Positions 22,788-35,446 of a stretch of 64,000 nt of DNA are shown one piece after another; position 1 is the first letter of the stretch, and each line of letters begins with the position of its first letter. The translations under genes were made by a program, and so were the position numbers. This stretch comes from Membranipora membranacea. Taxonomy: Eukaryota > Bryozoa > Gymnolaemata > Cheilostomatida > Membraniporidae. The stretch spans positions 38,414,283-38,478,282 of the forward strand of contig OU612066.1 in the NCBI GenBank assembly GCA_914767715.1, written 5' to 3'. The notes below the pieces were generated by a model. It was given only the letters and a program-made list of their open reading frames with translations. It had not been told where the DNA came from and made no database searches.

Positions 22788-23202
22788 AGGAGTAAGAATA
22801 ATACAATGTTCTGGATTTTATAGGCAATCAATGAAATGAACAGGTAGTTGGTTTGTCAGCAGGACTACCGGATGTCTGTTGAGAGCTATATCCATTTCCC
22901 AGCTACCAGACAATGAGCCGATGGCGAATATTAACAGACAGCTGTGGTACGAGTGCTTTTGCTGGTACATGAACTCCTCAAACTGATAACATTATTACTT
23001 CAAAGTTTTGTCTTTAAATCTATCTATCTTTTATCGAGATCTGTTTTTTTCGTTATGTTACCTAACTTCCTGTAAAAGTCAAACATTAAGTGTTGGTGAG
23101 CGTATGTAAGTGTGATCCTATATATATATATATATATATATATTAGTATATACATGGGTGTAATACAGATTTCTTTTGATTTGATTTTTAAGCCTAGGTA
23201 TT
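22788..23202. other. Intergenic region with a TA repeat
   Basis: No gene is seen here. A (TA)n tract lies at about 23119-23143. Confidence 0.6.
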
Positions 23203-23589
23203 GTTAAAGTGCAACCAAGGTTTCAAACAACTTCTCATTGATGGCCATTGATTAATAGCAGATTGCACCTTCTGCATGGGGAAAAAGACAAAATATAATT
23301 CGGATGATTATTCAGCCAGAATTCTTGTGAAATATTTCTTCCATCACGTACTCAAACTCAGCTAAAATAGAATACCACATAGCAGTTTCCTGTTCCTGTT
23401 ATTATTTAGCCTGTGCTCTATAATTATTGCAGCAAAGTCTTGGAACCTCCCCTAAACTGAAGTGTTACCTAGCTTAGAGTCAGCAACCACTTTGAGTTTT
23501 GCATTGCGTAATGCACAAAGCTGATGCTGCCCAGCACATTATTTGCTACCCATTAATGCATTGCTGCGAAACCTTGGTTGCCCTTTAAC
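23203..23589 (+). mobile_element. MITE with 22-base terminal inverted repeats
   Basis: The 387-base element has left end GTTAAAGTGCAACCAAGG, extended by TTTC. Its right end is the reverse complement with one mismatch (the left has T where the right-end complement has G). There is no coding capacity. A second copy of the interior lies inverted at 24176-24511. Confidence 0.82.
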
Positions 23590-24175
23590 TATCTTGCATT
23601 GTGGAGTAATCTGCAATTTTTTTGAGTGATTATGAAAGCTGTGGCGAATGAATAATAGGCTGTTTTTTACTCCACTACAAATGAACACATATGCATAAAA
23701 CCTCCCCATCTCTGCTAGCGATTAGCAGTAGGAAACATATCTATCACACTGATCGACAGTCAAGCGCTGCCTCATTGAAACAAATGGGGTTTTTACCTCA
23801 ACCATTAAACTGATATGTCTCACCATAAAAAATTAAAATAACATTTACACTAAAAACTGATACGCTCATTACTTCAGAGGATAGTCCCCACCCTCCCGAT
23901 TACATGACACCCTTACATTGACCATATTATCAATTACCGAGGAATTGGATCCTATCTAAAAACTCAGACAAACAAGTTACAAGGTGAATTTATTAAAACA
24001 TGTTCATGATTGATTTGGCACAACACTCCTATTTGACCTAAATTGCATGAGCCTCGTTGAGCTACGACTTAGGATAAGGAACTAGCTGGAAGAGTTAAGT
24101 TTTTGCATTGGTGAGTTGTAAAAAGCTAGTAAATTAGAATAAAATTCCAAATTGAAATGATCTAAAATTTTTAGC

Positions 24176-24511
24176 CAAGGTTTCGCAGCAACGCATTAAT
24201 GGGTAGCAAATAATGTGCTGGGCAGCATCAGCTTTGTGCATTACTCGATGCAAAACTCAAAGTAGTTGCTGACTCTAAGCCGGGTAACACTTCAGTTTAG
24301 GGGAGGTTCCAAGACTTTGCTGTAATAATTGTAGAGCACAGGCTAGATAATTACAGGAACAGGAAACTGCTATGTGGTATTCTCTTTTAGCTGAGTTTGA
24401 GTGACAAGAATTCTGGCTGAATAATCATCCGAATTATATTTTGTCTTTTTCCCCATGCAGAAGGTGCGATTTGCTATTAATCAATGGCCATCAATGAGAA
24501 GTTGTTTGAAT
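24176..24511 (-). mobile_element. Second, truncated copy of the 23203 MITE, inverted
   Basis: It matches 23228-23580 in reverse orientation at high identity (words such as TGTGCTGGGCAGCATCAGCT and GGAGGTTCCAAGACTTTGCT). Its outer terminal repeat is missing and the inner one is only partly kept (AGCCAAGGTTTC). Together the pair gives a roughly 1.3 kb inverted arrangement with a spacer of about 590 bases. Confidence 0.85.
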
Positions 24512-25601
24512 GTCGACTGTGTTGGCAGTAGAAACGTGCGGTAAAAAAGTCGAAATTTTTATTTGTGCATGTTACAGACCCTTCCGCGCAAGTGATATAT
24601 ATTAAAATACAGAGATCAGGCTTCATTTTGAGTGGTGAGTCATGGCGAGTTTTTGAAGCAGGCTTTTGGAGCTGACAAGACATCATGATTCACACATAAT
24701 ACAATGGATGGGAAAATAAATAGAGATGTTGTACCTTTCACAAAGAGCCATTTCTAATGCTTCATGTTGAAATAATATGTTGTGTCAAATAACAAACATA
24801 CAGTGCTGCTCAATAATACAAGTCAGAATATAAGTAGGGAAATAAATTCACTTGTTGCAAACTTACAATCCTTGGGCTAACCAAAGAGTTAAAGTTAAAG
24901 TCTTCAAATCCTTAGGCCAACCACCTGCCGCTCAGAAGTGAGATCGATGTCCAAATCTGTGAGCATTATATAACACGACGCTGATTATTAACGCGACTTC
25001 AATGTAAAGTTAACCACAGTGCTATGTCTCAGCTATTGTGGCATTTCTGAACAATATCATTAACTTATGGAGGTCATTCCACCACGGTCATGTCAGGGCT
25101 ATTTCACTTTAACCTAAAACCATTGAGGCATATAATATTCATTTATTCAATACATCAACAGACTGCCACTGAGTCTTGTTGAGGCTCGAGAAGTGTTCTG
25201 GTTTGGAAGACTAGGTTCGGGGTAGTTGGGTAAAGTGGTTGATAATGAAATTTACTACCAGCTATCCCAACACAGTTTAATGCTTAAACTAGGTCCAGGG
25301 TGAACTTGCACAATGAGGCTATATTGGACCCGAGGCGATATTGGACCTGAGGTTTAATACGATGATAATGATGTAACTGGGAAGTGACTATGTGATGAAC
25401 GCTCAAGAGCTTGTCTGCAGTCAAAATGTTTTGTCTTAGGTTTAAAACTTAAATTTCCTTTATTTACAATTGGATGGTACATTGTATACGGATAAACGTG
25501 TGAAAAATTTGAGATTGACAAAAACTAGAATAAATAAACAATATCTACAGTGAGATAATTTACATTGTGTAGTACTCATAGGTAGAGCCAATATATCAAT
25601 G
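24512..25601. other. Intergenic region downstream of DET1
   Basis: No gene is recognised. TTTATT at 25459-25464, which is AATAAA on the minus strand, lies about 140 bases beyond the DET1 stop and is a plausible DET1 polyadenylation signal. Confidence 0.5.
25459..25464 (-). terminator. Candidate DET1 polyadenylation signal
   Basis: AATAAA on the minus strand lies about 140 bases past the DET1 stop codon. Position and sequence only. Confidence 0.45.
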
Positions 25602-28600
25602 CTATGACGGAGCATTCCTAACATGAAAGTTAACTATATACTGGGAGTTACTTTTCCTTTGTACACTGATAGCGAAAGGCATTGTGGGATGAAAGGTGAA
25701 GGCCACTAATCGTCGAGTCGGTCCATTCTGAGATTTATCCGCAGCACTCCCAGTGTGAATCTTAAACTTGAGCAAATTACACTGTCTACCATAAAACCTG
25801 TAATGAAGATATAATGGGATGTGTTAATATAAGTATCCCACAATGCAATACAACAGAATTCCTAGTGAGGCCAGGTTAATGATGACATGTCTGAGGTCGT
25901 CCTGATCTTCTCTGGAAATATTACTTAATAATATTGCATTAAAGTGATTGTGGCAGAATCAGATTTCTGGTATCATTCTAGAGTTTTCAGTCTTATTTTG
26001 TATACTGTTCTAATTTCATAAACCGCAGTCCCAGTTTCAACTTATTTTCACTCAAATTCAAATTCACTTTAATGATAGTGTATACAAATAAAACCCTTTT
26101 TATCAACTTCTCACCTCAACATTGAGGGAAAATCTATAGAAACTGAGTCACAGGCTGTAATGAAATTAGAGTAATAATCTAAATTAGGCTGAGAACTCTA
26201 GAATGATACCAAAAACTTGATTCTGTCACAATCACTTTAGGACAATTATAGTGTCAATGTGCTCGTGCTTTTAAACGATACTTGTTGTCTCCGACCCCGG
26301 GGCCGTCAGACGTAGGCATGAGTCTGGGGGTTTCTGACTGATAACTGTCTAGCTAAATATTACTATTTTCTGTAGATGAGTTATTCATACCTGATAGGAT
26401 AATCTCCACATGTTTTAGGTCTCTCCATAACAGATACCCATTTATCATCATAACTAAATAATGTGAGATCGAGGTACGGACTGGAGCTGTAAGATTGAGC
26501 GCTGATCGGTAACTGAGCTAGGATACGCTTCACTGCTTCTGTATGACCTCCATATCTACACAGAAGAAGTGAGGATGGTGGTGTGTGGGATGAGGGTGAT
26601 CTAAATTTTAACTGGGTTTGTATCTCATAACCCTGAATTTGAGAGTTGCATTTCCTGGCCGAATCAGCATCAAAGGAGCACAACTCCCGATATAGCGAGG
26701 GATTTTGTCCAAGACTGCCTGTATATTATAGTGTGTCCGAGCCTGTCTAATACTCAGTACTAACTTCTGTGTGATATATATTCAAAAAGTCAGTTTTATG
26801 TCAGTAACAGCTAGATTGAGCATGGACTTATCCCAAACCCCCCTATTCTTCGCAAACATCACAAACACACACTAAGGCCTGAAATAGCATCACCTATCAC
26901 AAACACACACTAAGGCCTGAAATAGCATCACCTATCACAAACACACACTAAGGACTGAAATAGCATCACCTATCACAAACACACACTAAGGCCTGAAATA
27001 GCATCACCTATCACAAACACACACTAAGGCCTGAAATAGCATCACCTATCACAAACACACACTAAGGCCTGAAATAGCATCACCTATCACAAACACACAC
27101 TAAGGCCTGAAATAGCATCACCTATCACAAACACACACTAAGGCCTGAAATAGCATCACCTATCACAAACACACACTAAGGCCTGAAATAGCATCACCTA
27201 TCACAAACACACACTAAGGCCTGAAATAGCATCATCTATCACAAACACACACTAAGGCCTGAAATAGCATCACCTATCACAAACACACACTAAGGCCTGA
27301 AATAGCATCACCTATCACAAACACACGCTAAGGCCTGAAATAGCATCACCTATCACAAACACACACTAAGGACTGAAATAGCATCACCTATCACAAACAC
27401 ACACTAAGGCCTGAAATAGCATCACCTATCACAAACACACACTAAGGCCTGAAAAAGCATCACCTATCACAAACACACACTAAGGCCTGAAATAGCATCA
27501 CCTATCACAAACACACACTAAGGCCTGAAATAGCATCACCTATCACAAACACACACTAAGGCCTGAAATAGCATCACCTATCACAAACACACACTAAGGC
27601 CTGAAATAGCATCACCTATCACAAACATACGCTAAGGCCTGAAATAGCATCACCTATCACAAACACACACAAATATAATTCATGAATATCTGTGTAGGTG
27701 GGAGGCTATATCAATAATCAAGTATGGAATAGAGAAACAGTTCAATTTTACTGTCAGATAATCATGTATTGAATAGAGAAACAGTTCAATTTTACTGTTA
27801 GATAATCATGTATGGAATAGAAAAACAGTTCAATTTTACTGTAAGATAATCACTTTTTTTCAATGATATTTGTAGGTCTGATACAATTGAAAACGCTCCC
27901 CTCAGGCCGGTTTCATCAGGCAGTAAAACAAAGAACTCAGCTACGCTTTAACTGTTTTATGCCCACTCCATCAGATATCTAACACAGTTGTTCGTAAAAA
28001 GATTTAAAGTGAAATTTTTATATACCATTTAATTCCATATATCATTTTACATTACTTTCAAGCTGAGCATTTTTAGAGAATATTTTTAGAGAGCACCCAC
28101 ATAAACATTTTTTTATTTCTCTTCCTGAGGCAGGCAATACATACATACCTGGCATTGATGATGGTTTGTTTGAATCTGCTCTGTAGTTGTCTAGCGTAGA
28201 TATTACTGCTGGCTGAACACAGCACACCTTCACCTTGAGTAGATAATACATTACGGAACTGATCTGAGAAAGTCTCAAACAAAGCTAGAAGCTGCTCAGA
28301 ACAATTCTCCCATACTCCCAGCACCTACAAACAATCATTATGTAACAGTAAGTTGAACGTGATGTAGAACATGGAGCAATGGAGACTCTGTGCAGACAGT
28401 ACCTGGACGTCAGGCAGCAGTGACCAGGGCAACACACAATGTCACAACTCATCAAGAACAACAATTCAGGAGTTTAGGAAATCGACATGAAACCTCTCCG
28501 TTGTATGAGCTGCACCTTACTCATTGAGCTACGGGCACTCAAAATGAAGCTCCTAAGGTAACGTCAAAACCTGATCGCAATAACTACATATCATATACCG

Positions 28601-31600
28601 TTGGAAAGCTGTTGTGTCATTTTAGTTAGGAAATGAGGTAGAAAACGCTGTTTTTGTCAATGCAGATGGAGGAGTCAAAGTAATTGCAAGAAATTTCAAA
28701 ATAATGAGTAATGTATTCTTAGAGAATGAGTGCATGATATATAGTTTGGTTTTGTTAAATATATTATGGTTATATTGTGGTGAAAATATGTGAAATTTTA
28801 ATCATTAATTCGGAACAAATCATATAATAGGCTTGAAACAAGATTAATTAAGATTTTCTATTAGTGTACTCTTCAAATGTCATCCACACTGACTTTCAAC
28901 AATAATAAACAGCGATAATGAAAGCGGCCTTGCATGCGAGATCTTCCAATAGTAATGGTCATTTGGACAGCATGTTTGACGTTATGCAAAAGTGAGGAAA
29001 ACATTGAGATTGCATATTGCAATGTCAATAGACTATCGAATGCAGCTAATAGTTTTGTCACTTTTGCATAATGTCAAACATGCTTTGCAAATGACCATTT
29101 TTATTGGAAGATCTCGCATGCAAAGCCGCTTTTATTATCCATGGCGAACATAGGAGAAGCCAACAGAACTCTCCCATGTATATTCATTTTTCCTTAATCT
29201 GCCGCCGAAGATTGCCCAACAACGGCTACTTCTAGGCTCTTTTTGAGCCATTTAAGGGCGTTCTTCGGCAACAATTTCGGGGGAAACGAATATGCAATAA
29301 AAAATTCTGTTGGCATTTTCTGTGTGCACCATGGTTAATAATAACGTCTTCATGTGAGAACTGTGAAAAGATTTTGCAGGTCCAGAAAACATGGTCTAAA
29401 TGGTTATTTTTGACATTATGAAAAAATGACGAGAACCTGTCTGCCCTAAATGGTCAATGGTGATAGCGCCGTTCTAGTTTCACTGTTGTTATTTGGTGTG
29501 CATATCATTTATGAAGAGTACTCTAAAGGAAATTTGTAAATAGTTTTGGCCAAAAGCCTACAATCTGTTCCAAATCGTTGATTGAAATTTAACATATTTT
29601 CACCAATCGATAAAAATCATTCATTTTACGACATAACATCAAAAGTCCCTTCAAATTTGTCATATGTCAATCAAACCCATTACAATGAATGCAATCCATA
29701 AGATTCTTGTTTACTTCTGTTCTAACTAAAGCATCAAAAAAACACATGAACATATCAAATTTACATGTTGATGTATGTTCCACACCTCATTCAAGCTCCA
29801 ATGTGTGTAATAATGACTGTAATGTAACAGTAACATACCTGAGCATTGTGGAAGTTGTAGAGAACAAAGAAAGCTGGTTGAGTATTTGGATCCTGTACCC
29901 TCAGTGTGACCACATCTTCACTGGCGTATTTAATCAGCAGGTGGGAATCGTCTACTAACTGCATCTTCCACATACGCAGCTCACGAAACTGCTCAAAGTA
30001 TTTGTTGAATCTACAACATGATGAATGGAAATGCAGTTATATAAATTTGAACTGACCCATCAAGTGACTTCATAGAATTGAAAAGTTACTTTAGTTCTTT
30101 ATTTAGTACAATTTTCAGAATCTGAGGTTATTTTACTCTGTTTCATATCTCAGGTCAAACCAATCCATGGAATGCAAAAATATTTTCTCAAACTTAGAAG
30201 GTGACAGCGAGAAATGACTCCTAATGTAATGAGAATCCTACCTTCTAACCCCATATAGACCTTCCTTTAATGCTTCTTTGTGAAGATAGACTAAGAGTCT
30301 GTGTTTGAGAGAGTTTATAGTTTGATCATTGTAGCCAAAATTCATACTTCTCTGATTGAGGGGAGGAGGTCGAGAGCCCGTAGCATTCTCTACATAAGCC
30401 CGACCGATTGCAGTCTCACGCCCGAGAGATAAATGAAACTCATCGTCCTCGAAACAGAACCTGCCTGAAATGATTGAGCTGTTAATATATAGTTTATATA
30501 TAGATACAATAGCTCTATCTCAACATGTAAAACATAATATATTATTGTGTTTTTAGGGTTCAGTTGGTTTGAATTCACACAGCCATGATTATATCAGTTG
30601 GAAATGATTATCAAACAATAACAGGAATCATAATAGACAAGAATTCCCCCGAGAGAAACTTATTCCTAATCAGCTTACCCGCAAAGCATTGAAACTTATT
30701 CCTAATCAGCTTACTCGCAAAGCATTGAAACTTATTCCTAATCAGCTTACTCGCAAAGCATTGAAACTTATTCCTAATCAGCTTACTCGCAAAGCATTGA
30801 TCAGATCCAAAAAATATTGTGGAGATAATCTGACTCCTTCTCGCCTAACTCTCGCAACAAACAAACAGTGCAATAAAAGAGTGCAATAAAAGAGTGCAAT
30901 AAACAGTGCAACAAACAGTGCAATAAAAGAGTGCAATAAACAGTGCAACAAACAGTGCAATAAAAGAGTGCAACAAACAGTGCAATAAAAGAGTGCCGCC
31001 GCTGCATCTGGGTAAGCTTCACTTTATTAATATAATAGTTGCTAGCTCACCTATAGATCGGATATCTTGTAATTTTCCACTCTCCTCTATTAGTAGTATG
31101 TGAATAGTTTGTTGTTGTACGGATAAAACAGCTAGTGTGTCTTGATATAAATATAAACCCTGATAGAGAGAAAAAACAATACATCTCATGGGATACATCA
31201 CACGGAAGAAGTTCATTAAATGAGTCATTATATTTTAACCGGTTGATCATTTAGTTACATTGGTCACAGCCATGAATCAGTACCATATTGGGTATATGGA
31301 GTTGTCGTAGATTTATTAAAGAGGAGACAACTAGTTATCACTGCATCTGACTCAACGAAATGATACACTCTCATTTCAATAAATCTGGTTGAGTGCATGT
31401 CAGGAGTCAACCGTAAAACTCAGCACATATAAAAATCACAGAAGAGGTAGAGAAGGCTCTATCACTCACCTGGTTATGAGAAAGGTAAATCTTATCACAA
31501 AGGAAATGTCTGGTATCACAGCAGATACCTAACTCCAGATCTACTATATACAGTGTATAGTTCTCTAATGGAGCTCGGCCCTCATTAGGGGACACTGACT

Positions 31601-33706
31601 CATTATTCTTAAACATCTATAATAAAAATCAAAATCATGAGAACCTTGGAACTCAACCAATATCAGCACTGCTAGTGCAGATAAAATTAAGTTAAATTTT
31701 AAAATTATTATCGTTATCTGCTTGGTGAGGGTTTTTGACAATCACTGTTGACATATTCCAAAAGAGCTAAACAATCATTTTTCTGTAATATAAGAAGTTG
31801 TCTGCTCACCTCAAAGAATGTAGGTGGAGGATCAGTAGATACATTGACAGCTGATCCTACTATTATATATCGACTGTCATCTGTGAACACACTACACTCT
31901 CTGTTCAGATGTTCTGTCCCATCTCCTAGTAGAACTACAACATTCAGTGATAATTTGATGTTTGATGTTTGTTTATTTAGACATTTCCGGTATTACTCCT
32001 AAAAAGGTTGACAAAATTGAAATGTTTACATAAAAATTGATGGAAAAATATTGCACTAGTTGAAAAATCTCATATAGAATTCAAAAAAGCTGTTCATACA
32101 TAACCAGCTGATTCTCATCACTAACTATAGTAAGTGAGGCTCTTATACCTCCATTAGTCCGGTGGCAGCCCCCTCCTATCTTGTCACTTCCATTTACGAT
32201 TTTTAGTGGATAGGGTTTGACACTATAAAAGAATCAGATCTCTAAGAGCATCCGATGCCAGCTCTCAAAGGTGCCATCAAAATTGAAAATGTACTTTTGT
32301 TTTAATGATGGTCATATACAGGTGATATAAGGATATAAGGGGGTATTGAATCCTTTGTTGGCCACATTTCGGCTATTTATGACAGTAGTACCATGAAAAC
32401 TTGTAATATCCACTAATTATGACATGCTCTTTCAGATTTTGGATGTTTTGAAGCCATATCATCAATTTTCGATCACTTTCTGTTTTACCTGCAAAATCTT
32501 TTGGCAATTAGCGCCTATCGTGCAACTTAGTGTAAGGTACAATATCACCATTGCGATCAGCATGAAAAATGCTACCAGAAACAACTTTCAAACCCTATCC
32601 ACTCAAAATTGTAAATGCAGTTGCATTTCTAGTCACATTTTGCATAGGCTGCCACCAGACTACATGCTTGCAGGTCTATCTAATCTAGTATTTTTAAACA
32701 TGAAACAGTTTAAAGTAGAACCTAATGATTTGCCACACTTCAGATGGGTCCAAGTCACACAAAACATAATTATTGTAATAATTATTATACTGAAGAAATG
32801 ATGTGAATAGGAGAACAAAGAAAATATATGCAGTGCCTGAGAAAAATTCCTTTACCAGTATGGTTTAGTTTGAAGAATTTATCAAACACAGTCCTTCTTA
32901 TGTTGTTAGCAGCGTCCGACTTTTCTAGTAAGACGTCTCCTTTACATTGTGATAATAAGCCTCCGGCTGCACCAGGTCCTGATAGAATCAATACATAATG
33001 TGAGTAAATTACGAATTTTTATTTTGACAAGAGTAGATCGTAATTATACTGAAGTTCCATCAATATTAATTACAATAATGTGAAAAATTTTCACCAGACT
33101 AACACAAAATATTTCACACTTTCCTATCTTATCTACATCACAACCATCACATTTATCACATTAATATATTGGTTCGATACAGTAAAGACTTTGATTGTTG
33201 TATTGATGTCATTCTGTTGTTGAACTTGGTGAATTAACACTGAGGTGATCACTATTGATTGTGTAACTGGTATGGTGTGTTGATACCCAGAGTTTCAGCT
33301 CGCCTATTCCTTCACATGTCATAGGATCATTTATAAGAGTTATAGTAGATCAGGGAGTCGGAATTATTTCTCCTCTCCCCTTTTACTTTTATGACTTACC
33401 TTGAAATTCATAAATCTCGAGAGAGGCTTGGTCAGATGAAAAGGCTACAAAGTATTTCCCATCCGGTGAGAACTTTCTCAGGAAACAAGGGGGCTTCTCC
33501 ACATCTATTAGAGTGTAGTTAGGTAGAATATTACAATAAAACTTCCTCGCCACGTGATGATGAGTGTTTGGTTTGGATATAAAGGTTTCTCGGTCTCTTA
33601 AATGGTGTAGTATTGATTGCTTCTCAGCTCTCTTTACTCTGAAACCAAAAGCCATTTGATCATCTCTGTGTTCCTGCATCAGTACCTGGAAGAAAAATCC
33701 TCTCAT
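25602..33706 (-). CDS. DET1: DET1 homolog, DDB1-CUL4 ubiquitin ligase component (10 exons)
   Basis: DET1 acts with COP1, DDB1 and CUL4 in the nucleus to ubiquitinate transcription factors. Coding exons in transcript order: 33706 or 33679-33400, 32978-32856, 31934-31810, 31616-31470, 31159-31051, 30464-30242, 30010-29839, 28324-28149, 26555-26391, 25797-25602. From ATG 33679 the joined length is 1,716 bases, 571 residues, against about 550 in vertebrates. Family landmarks in order: [160 protein letters not shown] and SVQR near the C-terminus. ATG 33706 is also in frame, but TTTTTCTTCCAG before 33687 looks like an acceptor, so a further 5' exon may exist. Every intron of notable size carries a repeat. 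Confidence 0.96.
25936..26242. repeat. Inverted-repeat element in the last DET1 intron
   Basis: About 90 bases at 25938-26025 recur in reverse complement at 26150-26242. Shared words are AAAGTGATTGTG(G/A)CAGAATC and GGTATCATTCTAGAGTT. It is a MITE-like foldback with no coding capacity and no clear target-site duplication. Confidence 0.75.
26861..27668. repeat. 38-base minisatellite, about 21 copies
   Basis: The unit begins ACAAACACACACTAAGGCCT and ends AGCATCACCTATC. Copies are nearly identical, with sporadic single changes. It lies in the DET1 intron between exons 9 and 8. There is no coding sense. Confidence 0.97.
27725..27850. repeat. Short tandem duplication (about 58-base unit)
   Basis: Three copies of a unit containing GAATAGAGAAACAGTTCAAT and TTTACTGTAAGATAATCA follow the minisatellite in the same DET1 intron. 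Confidence 0.75.
28560..29665. repeat. Diverged foldback element related to the 54343-55707 palindrome
   Basis: The arms pair imperfectly around 29220. Examples are GCGAGATCTTCCAATA near 28940 with its complement near 29110, AGCGGC/GCCGCT around 28923 and 29130, and TTCACATATTTTCACCA-like words at both outer arms. The left end shares words and order with the GAK intron 7 palindrome: ACCGTTGGAAAGCTG, then GGAAATGAGG, then TTCTTAGAGA. The right outer end is not found, so the copy looks truncated. It lies in the DET1 intron between exons 7 and 8. Confidence 0.7.
30655..30798. repeat. 36-base repeat, four exact-length copies
   Basis: The unit GAAACTTATTCCTAATCAGC (then TTACTCGCAAAGCATT) is repeated four times; one copy has a single C for T. 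It is intronic in DET1. Confidence 0.95.
30868..30993. repeat. Short interspersed tandem array of CAGTGCAATAAAAGAG units
   Basis: Variable copies of GTGCAATAAAAGA and GTGCAACAAACA alternate for about 125 bases in DET1 intron 5. It is low-complexity and non-coding. Confidence 0.85.
32155..32662. repeat. Inverted-repeat element in DET1 intron 2
   Basis: The ends TAGTCCGGTGGCAGCC and GGCTGCCACCAGACTA, with inner GTGGATAGGGTTTGA and TCAAACCCTATCCAC, give arms of roughly 65-75 bases around about 365 bases of unrelated sequence. It is MITE-like and non-coding. Confidence 0.78.
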
Positions 33707-35446
33707 ATTATTCTACATTTAGGTACCTTAGGACAAAGATATGGCAATGATATGATGGTTAAAGTTAGCACAGGCAAAGCGTGATGACTGAGGTGCAGCT
33801 TCATATCCGTAGGGGTGGAACGACCTCTTGAGGTTGGAGTTGAATTTCGGATATTTGACCTCGGATTCAACCACAAACCGGATCGGATATGTGTTATGTC
33901 TGATCCGAGATGATACGTTTTTAATCAACACTTACTAAGCATCATTTATCTCACTAAAAATGACAAGGAAAGAAGTATGATAGTCATTAATTTGTGGTTC
34001 AGATTAGATAATGGAGTTTGGCTGAAATCACTCAGTGGTGATCAATAGGCAATCAATACCTATCTTATTTTCATAGCTAATTATATTGTTGCTGATTAAA
34101 TATGATGGATGTGTTTTTCTGCTGAAATTGAGAGAAGCATCTTTACTCAGATCGTTGTGAATAAGGACATAATTTCTGTCCAATGATGTTCCCTGTAACA
34201 AACTATCTAGTTTAATGTACAAGGTTATCCTCTTCTTCAAAGTAGGAGGGCAATTCCTATCCTATGTGCAGGGAGTTTGTTCAAACTCAGTGATTACAAA
34301 CATCGGGGTTTGAGCAATGAACTAAACCTCATTGGTTTGAGTGATCCTGGCATATTGAGTCAAGAGATCTTTGTACTCATTAAATGATACTTTCAAATAA
34401 ACTGTTTGTGTGATCCTTGCACCGTGGCTGTTTGAGTGATAAGTTGGTCCTTGTAAAGTATTATATCCAAGCAGATACATGCGCATTTAAATTAGGGTAA
34501 TGGTTCAGGGAAAAGATTGTTGACGCTGTTTATCCATGTATTCAATGACCTTAACTGTATATTATGGTGCAAAAGTACAGCTGTTTGGACTTGGCGTTTG
34601 TACGCGTTATCCGGATCCGGATCCGAGGTTGAATTTATCGACCGATCCGATATCCGATCTGAGGTTGCCTAACCCTGATCCGTTCCACCCCTACTCACAC
34701 CAACTAAATTTATAGTGAGTGGGTAGAATAGTTGATAAAAAAGTACATAAACCAGCTTCATCTGCAGATTAATGCCATCTATACATTGAGGCTATCTATG
34801 GCTAACTCATTGTTGTATTGACCAGGACAAGAGGCTAATTGGTGATTGTGAACTGTGACATGACAGTTGATAAACCCTTCAATTACATGAGAAATGGAGA
34901 GTCAGAATCATTTCCAAACTTTTTGAATCAATAAAAGTTGAATTAATCAATGATTTATGCTAATGAATTTAAAGTAGTACTAGCTATTCTATATATAAAT
35001 AAATTATTTATAATATCATTTATGAAACTAATTTTTCTTTGCTTGATTTCATTTATGATGGAAATAGTTTGTAAGGCAGAGAGAGTGCCTAGCATGATTC
35101 TCATTTTTGAATAACACACCTTGAGATATGAAAAGGTCCTTAAGGGGAAACATTTGTAACTAAACACTCACAGCACTGGTTGCAATATGCAGCCAAGTAC
35201 TCCTTGATGAGGCTGAGGAGTTATGTTTAAACGGAAATGATAAATAAATGTTGAAACTTGGTTAGCTGGGTTAAACGGATACTTGTGAGTATTATCCTAT
35301 GAGTATTGTCTTTAATCGACTATATTCAACTCGTTTGGTATCTATACACACCTATTTTGGTGCAAGTGTAGCAGGAAGTGCACAGGTCCATGCTGAAGAA
35401 GCAAACAAGTAGTTCTTACAACTGTGCACACTGAGCAGCTTTACCC
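33707..35446. promoter_or_regulatory. Divergent intergenic region between DET1 and NOL8
   Basis: DET1 (minus) and NOL8 (plus) start heads-together about 1.7 kb apart, so the promoters of both must lie here or just beyond. About half of the space is the 33810-34693 element. The remainder (34694-35446) shows no TATA box or other motif that I can support. Confidence 0.5.
33810..34693. mobile_element. Candidate non-autonomous DNA transposon upstream of DET1
   Basis: The ends are TAGGGGTGGAACG and CGTTCCACCCCTA. Both sub-terminal regions are rich in GGATCCGG, GGATCGG and GATATCCG words. TAGGGGTG-type ends resemble hAT transposons, but I could not find a matching 8-base target-site duplication. 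There is no transposase reading frame in 884 bases. It sits between the divergent DET1 and NOL8 starts. Confidence 0.55.

Noticed and set aside
26861-27668. CRISPR array (regular 38-base spacing)
   Set aside because: Direct tandem units without unique spacers, in an animal intron.
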